Assembly (NCBI GenBank): GCA_944391155.1
Contig: CALXSO010000021.1
Location: forward strand, 1-9,581
From: an uncultured Clostridia bacterium
GTDB lineage: Bacteria > Bacillota > Clostridia > TANB77 > CAG-508
Direction of reading: 5' to 3'
DNA: 9,581 nucleotides
A model generated the notes under the pieces. It worked only from the letters and a program-made list of their open reading frames with translations, made no database searches and had not been told where the DNA came from. Shown here in pieces: positions 4,720-9,581 of this stretch (position 1 is the first letter of the stretch; each line of letters opens with the position of its first letter). The position numbers were made by a program, and so were the translations under genes.

Positions 4720-6678
4720 ATGTTTAAATTACATTCAGAATATAAGCCAACAGGTGATCAACCACAAGCTATAGAATATTTATCAAATGGAATAAAAGAA
4801 GGAAAAAAATACCAGACACTTCTAGGAGTTACAGGGTCTGGGAAAACATTTACTATGGCAAATATAATACAAAATGTACAAAAGCCAACACTTGTTTTAG
4901 CTCATAATAAGACTTTAGCGGGACAATTATATAGTGAATTTAAAGAGTTTTTTCCAGAAAATAGTGTTGAATATTTTGTTTCTTACTATGACTATTATCA
5001 ACCAGAAAGCTATATTCCACAGTCAGACACATATATAGAAAAAGATGCATCAATAAATGATGAAATAGATAAACTACGACACTCAGCAACAGCAGCCTTA
5101 TTTGAAACTAGAGATGTAATAATTGTTGCATCAGTATCATGTATATATGGACTTGGAGATCCAATTGATTATGAGCATATGATAATTTCTTTAAGACCAG
5201 GAATGAATAAAACAAGAGAAGAAGTACTAAGAAAATTAGTAAACATGCAATATTCAAGAAATGAAATAGACTTTAAAAGAGGAACATTCAGAGCAAAAGG
5301 AGATATTGTAGAAATCTATCCATCAGATCAAAACGAATCAGCTATAAGGGTCGAATTCTGGGGAGATGAAATTGAAAAAATTCAAGAAATAAATCCATTA
5401 ACTGGTAAATCAATAGCAGAAAGAAAACATGTTATGATATTCCCGAATTCACACTATGTAACAACCAAAGATAAAATGGAAAGAGCAATACAAACTATTG
5501 AACAAGAATTAGAAGAAAGAGTTAAATATTTTAAAGATAATGGTAAATTAATAGAAGCACAAAGAATAGAAGAAAGAACAAATTTTGATATAGAAATGAT
5601 GAAGGAAACCGGTTTTTGCCAAGGAATAGAAAATTATTCAAGACATATAAGTGGAAGAAAACCAGGTTCTCCACCATTTACTTTATTTGACTATCTGCCA
5701 AAAGATTTTCTCTTACTAATAGATGAATCACATGCCACTATCCCACAAGTTAGAGCTATGTATAATGGAGATAGAGCAAGAAAAGATTCACTTGTAAAAT
5801 ACGGATTTAGGCTTCCTTCTGCTTATGATAATAGACCATTAACATTTGAAGAATTTGAAAAGAAAATAAATCAAGTTATTTTTGTAAGAGCAACGCCAGC
5901 TGATTATGAAAAAGAACATAGTAGAGAAAATGTAGTAGAACAAATAATACGACCAACAGGACTTTTAGATCCAAAAATAGAAGTACGACCTGTAGAAAAT
6001 CAAATAGATAATTTAATAGAACAAATAAGATTAAGGGTAGAAAAAAATGAAAGAGTTCTAGTAACAACATTAACTAAAAAAATGGCAGAAGACTTGACAG
6101 CATATTTAAAAGGATTAGACATAAAAGTTAATTATATGCATTCAGAAATAAAAGCTTTAGAAAGAATGGAAATAATAAGAAACTTAAGACTTGGAGAATT
6201 TGATGTGTTAGTAGGAATAAACTTATTACGTGAAGGACTTGATATACCAGAAGTTTCCTTAGTCGCTATTTTAGATGCTGATAAAGAAGGATTTCTACGT
6301 TCAGAAAGATCTTTAATTCAAACAATTGGACGTGCTGCTAGAAATACAGATGGAACTGTAATAATGTATGCAGATGAGCTTACAGAATCTATGGAAAAAG
6401 CAATATCAGAAACTAATCGTAGAAGAAGAATACAAGAAAAATATAATAAAGACCATAATATAACACCAAAAACAATTAACAAATCAGTAAGAGATACAAT
6501 TAGTATAATAAAGCAAGAAGATATTGGTGTTGAATATAAGATGGAAAATAAAGATGACATTAAAGAAACTATTTCAAAACTAACAGATGAGATGCTTAAA
6601 TATGCAGCTGAAATGGAATTTGAAAAAGCAGCAGAACTTAGAGATAAAATAAAAGAATTAGAAAAATTATTAGAATAA
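4720..6678 (+). CDS. uvrB: Excinuclease ABC subunit B (UvrB)
   Basis: UvrB receives damaged DNA from UvrA, checks the lesion by threading a strand behind its beta-hairpin, and recruits UvrC for the two incisions of nucleotide excision repair. The 652 residues are the normal length. Visible parts: Walker A GVTGSGKT (36-43); the Tyr-rich beta-hairpin starting at Y89-Y90-D91-Y92-Y93; Walker B DESH (335-338); motif VI QTIGRAARN (534-542); and a C-terminal UVR motif (about 617-652) that contacts UvrC or UvrA. Helicase motif III reads V-R-A-T-P (389-393) where UvrB proteins have V-S-A-T-P, so R390 is an unusual residue. The ATG follows AAGGAG (4708-4713) by six bases. No GAAC-N4-GTTC LexA box and no convincing promoter lie in the 97-base gap upstream, so it may depend partly on the ABC-F promoter. 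A 12-bp hairpin follows the stop. Confidence 0.98.
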   Translation: MFKLHSEYKPTGDQPQAIEYLSNGIKEGKKYQTLLGVTGSGKTFTMANIIQNVQKPTLVLAHNKTLAGQLYSEFKEFFPENSVEYFVSYYDYYQPESYIPQSDTYIEKDASINDEIDKLRHSATAALFETRDVIIVASVSCIYGLGDPIDYEHMIISLRPGMNKTREEVLRKLVNMQYSRNEIDFKRGTFRAKGDIVEIYPSDQNESAIRVEFWGDEIEKIQEINPLTGKSIAERKHVMIFPNSHYVTTKDKMERAIQTIEQELEERVKYFKDNGKLIEAQRIEERTNFDIEMMKETGFCQGIENYSRHISGRKPGSPPFTLFDYLPKDFLLLIDESHATIPQVRAMYNGDRARKDSLVKYGFRLPSAYDNRPLTFEEFEKKINQVIFVRATPADYEKEHSRENVVEQIIRPTGLLDPKIEVRPVENQIDNLIEQIRLRVEKNERVLVTTLTKKMAEDLTAYLKGLDIKVNYMHSEIKALERMEIIRNLRLGEFDVLVGINLLREGLDIPEVSLVAILDADKEGFLRSERSLIQTIGRAARNTDGTVIMYADELTESMEKAISETNRRRRIQEKYNKDHNITPKTINKSVRDTISIIKQEDIGVEYKMENKDDIKETISKLTDEMLKYAAEMEFEKAAELRDKIKELEKLLE

Positions 6679-6683
6679 ATTCA

Positions 6684-6716
6684 ATAATAGGTCTTAAATT
6701 AATCAAGACCTATTAT
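6684..6716. terminator. Perfect 12-bp hairpin between uvrB and the reverse gene
   Basis: ATAATAGGTCTT (6684-6695) pairs exactly with AAGACCTATTAT (6705-6716) around a 9-base loop, starting five bases after the uvrB stop codon. It lies between two convergent genes, the usual place for a shared terminator, but neither strand has a T-run after the stem. It may therefore act as a 3'-end stabiliser or an inefficient terminator. Confidence 0.6.
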
Positions 6717-6736
6717 GCATTCTCTAGATTGAACAA

Positions 6737-6925
6737 CTAGTTACAAAACAAATGCTTTAAGAGGTTAGAGCTAACTAAATAATTGTTTACAATCCCATTC
6801 TCTTTTTTCTTCATCGGAACATCTGCCGATTTTAAAAATTCGATTTCCGAAGAATTTAAAATAAGAGAAATTTCATCCTCTCTAGCTTCCTTTACCTTGC
6901 AGTAAAGGTACCGTGAAAATAGCAT
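6737..6925 (-). CDS. Small protein of unknown function (62 residues)
   Basis: I do not recognise this protein. The reading frame is supported by a near-ideal Shine-Dalgarno AAAGGAGGT (6942-6934) eight bases before the ATG at 6925, and by an extended -10 promoter at 6975-6983. An in-frame ATG at 6955 is upstream of that Shine-Dalgarno and is the less likely start. The protein is soluble and charged, with no signal peptide or membrane helix. It has an acidic-basic stretch with K10, K12, E13, R15, E16, D17 and E18, a probable helix to about residue 33, a lysine cluster KKK at 39-41, and single cysteines at 9 and 61. It ends with TAG, faces uvrB and is divergent from uvrA. It could be a small regulator, a toxin or antitoxin-like protein without its partner, or a remnant of a larger gene. 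Confidence 0.65.
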   Translation of the reverse strand: MLFSRYLYCKVKEAREDEISLILNSSEIEFLKSADVPMKKKENGIVNNYLVSSNLLKHLFCN

Positions 6926-6974
6926 ATTGTTCGACCTCCTTTGTAAAAAATGCATTAAAATAAATTACTAAATT

Positions 6975-6983
6975 AATATAGCA
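6975..6983 (-). promoter_or_regulatory. Extended -10 promoter of the small reverse gene
   Basis: On the minus strand TGC-TATATT (6983-6975) is an extended -10. The -35 position holds only a T-run, which is usual for promoters relying on the TGn element. Transcription would start near 6968, giving a leader of about 43 bases. Confidence 0.5.
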
Positions 6984-7263
6984 TAGTGAAAATGAAAAAA
7001 AAGTCGAATCATAAGAGAAGAAAAAATTTTTTTATTTTAAAATATCATTTGAAAAGTTTTAATTCAATAATTAACTTTGCAGAAAAGTAGATAATTTTGA
7101 TACATAAATATTTTTTAGTCGAAGATATAACCAAAACATAAAATTAAATGCTTATAAAATATATTTCAAAGTTTTATAAGATTATAGCACCAAAAGTAAT
7201 TATAACTTAATCTAATAAAAAAAGACTAACCATAAAAAAGAAAGTAAAATTTCAACCAAACTC
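6984..7263. other. AT-rich divergent spacer between the small gene and uvrA
   Basis: I see no gene, RNA gene or terminator in these 280 bases, only homopolymer A and T runs and the inverted repeat at 7151-7180. The heptamer AGTCGAA occurs twice, near 7002 and 7118, but without other shared context. Confidence 0.5.
7151..7180. repeat. 9-bp inverted repeat upstream of uvrA, similar to that at 13-46
   Basis: CTTATAAAA (7151-7159) and TTTTATAAG (7172-7180) are perfectly complementary with 12 bases between. The block CTTATAAAAT, a nearby TTTC and the right arm TTTTATAA also occur in the repeat at 13-46, in the same order but with four more bases. It lies 84 bases upstream of the uvrA -35 element. 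Confidence 0.45.
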
Positions 7264-7292
7264 TTGTTTTTATAAATTAAATATAGTATAAT
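7264..7292 (+). promoter_or_regulatory. Promoter of uvrA
   Basis: A perfect -10 TATAAT (7287-7292) stands 17 bases after TTGTTT (7264-7269), a weak -35 that matches only in TTG. The start point near 7299 leaves a leader of about 16 bases that is mostly the Shine-Dalgarno GGGAGGG (7303-7309). No LexA box of the GAAC-N4-GTTC kind overlaps it. Confidence 0.7.
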
Positions 7293-7314
7293 ATCATGGC
7301 ATGGGAGGGATATT

Positions 7315-9581
7315 ATGAATGACAAAATAGTAATAAAAGGAGCAAAAGAGCATAATTTAAAAAATATAAATATAGAAATACCAAGAGACAAATTAGTGGT
7401 AATAACAGGATTATCTGGATCTGGTAAATCATCACTTGCATTTGACACTCTATATGCAGAAGGACAAAGAAGGTATGTAGAAAGTCTATCATCATATGCA
7501 AGACAATTCTTAGGTTTGATGGAAAAGCCAGCAGTAGAATCAATAGAAGGGTTATCACCAGCAATTTCAATTGACCAGAAAACAACATCAAAAAATCCAC
7601 GTTCAACAGTAGGAACAGTAACAGAAATATATGACTATATTCGTTTATTATATGCTAGAATTGGTATACCATATTGTCCAAACTGTGGTAAGAAAATAGA
7701 AAAACAATCAATAGATCAAATAATAGACTCAATTTTAGAATTGCCTGAAGGAACAAGAATTCAAGTATTGGCACCAATTGTAAGAGGTAGAAAAGGAGAA
7801 TTCACAAAACAACTTCAAAGCTTCCAAAAAGAAGGTTTTGTAAGAGTAAGAATAGATGGAGAAATGTATGAACTTTCCGATGACATCAATTTAGACAGAA
7901 AGAAAAAACACAATGTAGAACTTGTAGTAGATAGATTAGTTATAAAACAAGAAATAAGAAGCAGATTAACAGAATCAGTAGAAACAGCATTAAAAAATGC
8001 CGAAAACCTTGTTCTAATAGATATTATTGGAGACAAAGAAGTTTTATACAGCTCTAATTATGCATGCCCAGACTGTGGATTCAGTTTTCCTGAACTAACG
8101 CCTAGAATGTTCTCATTCAATAATCCATTTGGAGCATGTCCAACATGTATGGGAATAGGATATTTAATGAAAATGGATGAAGATCTAATAATTCCAGACA
8201 AAAATAAAACATTATATGATGGAGTAAAAGCATTTGGTTCAAGTGTAATGAAAAGAGCAGACACAATGGCAAAAATGTATTTTGAAAGCATAGCAAGACA
8301 TTACAATGTAGATATATCAAAACCAATAAAAAAATTACCACGTGAATTCATGGAAAAAATCTTATATGGAACAGGAAATGAAAAAATCGATTTTGAATAT
8401 GAATCAGCAGCTGGAATAAGAAATTTCACATCTCCATTTGAAGGAGTCATTCCAACACTAGAAAGAAGGCATAGCGAAACAAAATCTCAAGGAATGAGAG
8501 ATTTTTATGAAATGTACATGAGTAATAGTGAATGTCCAACCTGTAAAGGAGCTAGACTAAAAAAAGAAATATTATCAATAAAAATAGGAGAAAAAAATAT
8601 AAACGAACTAACACAAATGTCAATTAAGCAAATAAAATCATATTTAAACAATCTAACATTAAACAAAACAGAAGCAATGATTTCAGAATTGATATTAAAG
8701 GAAATAGACCAAAGACTTCAATTTTTAATAGATGTTGGGCTTGAATACTTAACACTATCAAGAAGTGCAGGAACATTATCAGGAGGAGAGGCACAAAGAA
8801 TTCGTTTAGCAACACAGATTGGTTCAGGGCTAACAGGAGTCTTATATATATTAGATGAGCCAAGCATTGGTTTACATCAAAGAGACAATGATAAATTACT
8901 AGCGACACTAAAAAAACTAAGAGATTTAGGAAACACTCTAATTGTAGTAGAGCATGATGAAGACACAATGTATGCAGCAGATCAAATCATTGACATAGGA
9001 CCAGGTGCAGGAGAACATGGTGGAAAAGTAATGGCACAAGGAACAGCAGAAGAAATTAAACAAGTAAAAGACTCTATAACAGGTCAATATTTAAGCGGAA
9101 GAAAACAAATAGAAGTACCTAAAAAAAGAAGAAAAACATACAAAAATAAAGTAATAGAAGTACAAGGAGCAATGGAAAACAACTTAAAAAACATAAGTGT
9201 AAAATTTCCACTAGGAGTATTTACATGTGTCACAGGAGTATCAGGCTCAGGAAAATCAACACTTGTAAATGAAGTTCTATACAAAACTGTTGCAAAAGAA
9301 TTAAACGGTTCAAACGAAAAACCAGGAAAATGTAAAGGAGTAAAAGGTCTAGACCAAATAGATAAAATTATAAACATTGACCAATCACCAATAGGAAGAA
9401 CACCACGTTCTAATCCAGCAACATATACAGGAGTATTTGATTTAATCAGAGATTTATTTGCAGGAACAAATGAAGCAAAACTTAGAGGATATGCAAAAGG
9501 AAGATTTAGCTTTAATGTACCTGGTGGAAGATGTGAAAGCTGTAATGGTGATGGTGTTCACAAAATAGAAATGCACTTTTT
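7315..9581 (+). CDS. uvrA: Excinuclease ABC subunit A (UvrA), 3' end outside the window
   Basis: UvrA forms a dimeric ABC-type ATPase that scans DNA for bulky damage and loads UvrB. The frame is open from the ATG at 7315 to the window edge, giving 755 codons of an expected 940 or so; the missing end is due only to the window. Visible parts: first Walker A GLSGSGKS (32-39); CxxC at 121/124; zinc module C251-C254 with C275-C278; CPTC at 407-410; first ABC signature LSGGEAQR (488-495); Walker B and following YILDEPSIGLH (511-521); second Walker A GVSGSGKS (641-648); and the first half of the C-terminal DNA-binding zinc module, C740 and C743, whose partner cysteines would lie beyond the edge. The ATG follows GGGAGGG by five bases. 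It has its own promoter and is separated from uvrB by a reverse gene, although both repair genes point the same way. Confidence 0.98.
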   Translation, partial: MNDKIVIKGAKEHNLKNINIEIPRDKLVVITGLSGSGKSSLAFDTLYAEGQRRYVESLSSYARQFLGLMEKPAVESIEGLSPAISIDQKTTSKNPRSTVGTVTEIYDYIRLLYARIGIPYCPNCGKKIEKQSIDQIIDSILELPEGTRIQVLAPIVRGRKGEFTKQLQSFQKEGFVRVRIDGEMYELSDDINLDRKKKHNVELVVDRLVIKQEIRSRLTESVETALKNAENLVLIDIIGDKEVLYSSNYACPDCGFSFPELTPRMFSFNNPFGACPTCMGIGYLMKMDEDLIIPDKNKTLYDGVKAFGSSVMKRADTMAKMYFESIARHYNVDISKPIKKLPREFMEKILYGTGNEKIDFEYESAAGIRNFTSPFEGVIPTLERRHSETKSQGMRDFYEMYMSNSECPTCKGARLKKEILSIKIGEKNINELTQMSIKQIKSYLNNLTLNKTEAMISELILKEIDQRLQFLIDVGLEYLTLSRSAGTLSGGEAQRIRLATQIGSGLTGVLYILDEPSIGLHQRDNDKLLATLKKLRDLGNTLIVVEHDEDTMYAADQIIDIGPGAGEHGGKVMAQGTAEEIKQVKDSITGQYLSGRKQIEVPKKRRKTYKNKVIEVQGAMENNLKNISVKFPLGVFTCVTGVSGSGKSTLVNEVLYKTVAKELNGSNEKPGKCKGVKGLDQIDKIINIDQSPIGRTPRSNPATYTGVFDLIRDLFAGTNEAKLRGYAKGRFSFNVPGGRCESCNGDGVHKIEMHF

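Noticed and set aside
6921..6937. CGAAC half-site near the start of the small gene as a LexA box
   Set aside because: The second half of the palindrome is missing, and it lies between the Shine-Dalgarno and the start codon.
7315..9581. Apparent truncation of uvrA
   Set aside because: The frame is still open at the last base, so the missing end is only the window limit.

Overview
The window is very AT-rich. Its codons strongly favour A and T at the third position (AAA, GAA, ATA, ACA), it has strong AGGAGG-type ribosome binding sites, and its proteins resemble those of clostridia. It therefore looks like the chromosome of a low-GC anaerobic Firmicute, probably of the class Clostridia. An oxygen/NO-reducing flavodiiron protein fits an anaerobe. 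Genus and species cannot be told from this segment. There is no tRNA, rRNA, CRISPR array, transposase or prophage gene in it.

Layout from left to right. Positions 1-157 are a divergent intergenic region: a gene on the minus strand starts just outside the left edge (only its Shine-Dalgarno and promoter are visible), and fprA reads rightward from 158 to 1333. fprA is followed by a strong hairpin terminator nested in a second inverted repeat. A 173-residue membrane protein with two DUF2798-like halves lies on the minus strand (1581-2102) with its own promoter near 2200. Positions 2212-2520 hold no gene but contain several inverted repeats, one with long arms. An ABC-F ATPase of the YdiF type (2670-4622, GTG start) has its own promoter and a leader hairpin. 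uvrB (4720-6678) follows and ends at a perfect 12-bp hairpin. A small unrecognised gene of 62 codons (6737-6925, minus) faces uvrB. After a 390-base divergent gap, uvrA starts at 7315 and runs off the right edge with 755 codons visible.

How the genes relate. UvrA and UvrB are the damage-recognition proteins of nucleotide excision repair: UvrA2 finds distorted DNA and loads UvrB, which then recruits UvrC. Here the two genes point the same way but are separated by the small reverse gene, and uvrA has its own promoter, so they are not one simple operon. FprA detoxifies O2 or NO in the cytoplasm. The ABC-F protein acts on ribosomes. The membrane protein has no known job.

The points most worth a second look are these: the small reverse gene between uvrB and uvrA; the inverted-repeat-rich region 2212-2520; two similar inverted repeats (13-46 and 7151-7180) placed in the two divergent intergenic regions; and an arginine in UvrB where the helicase motif III normally has serine. 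I see no clear new defence or mobile system.
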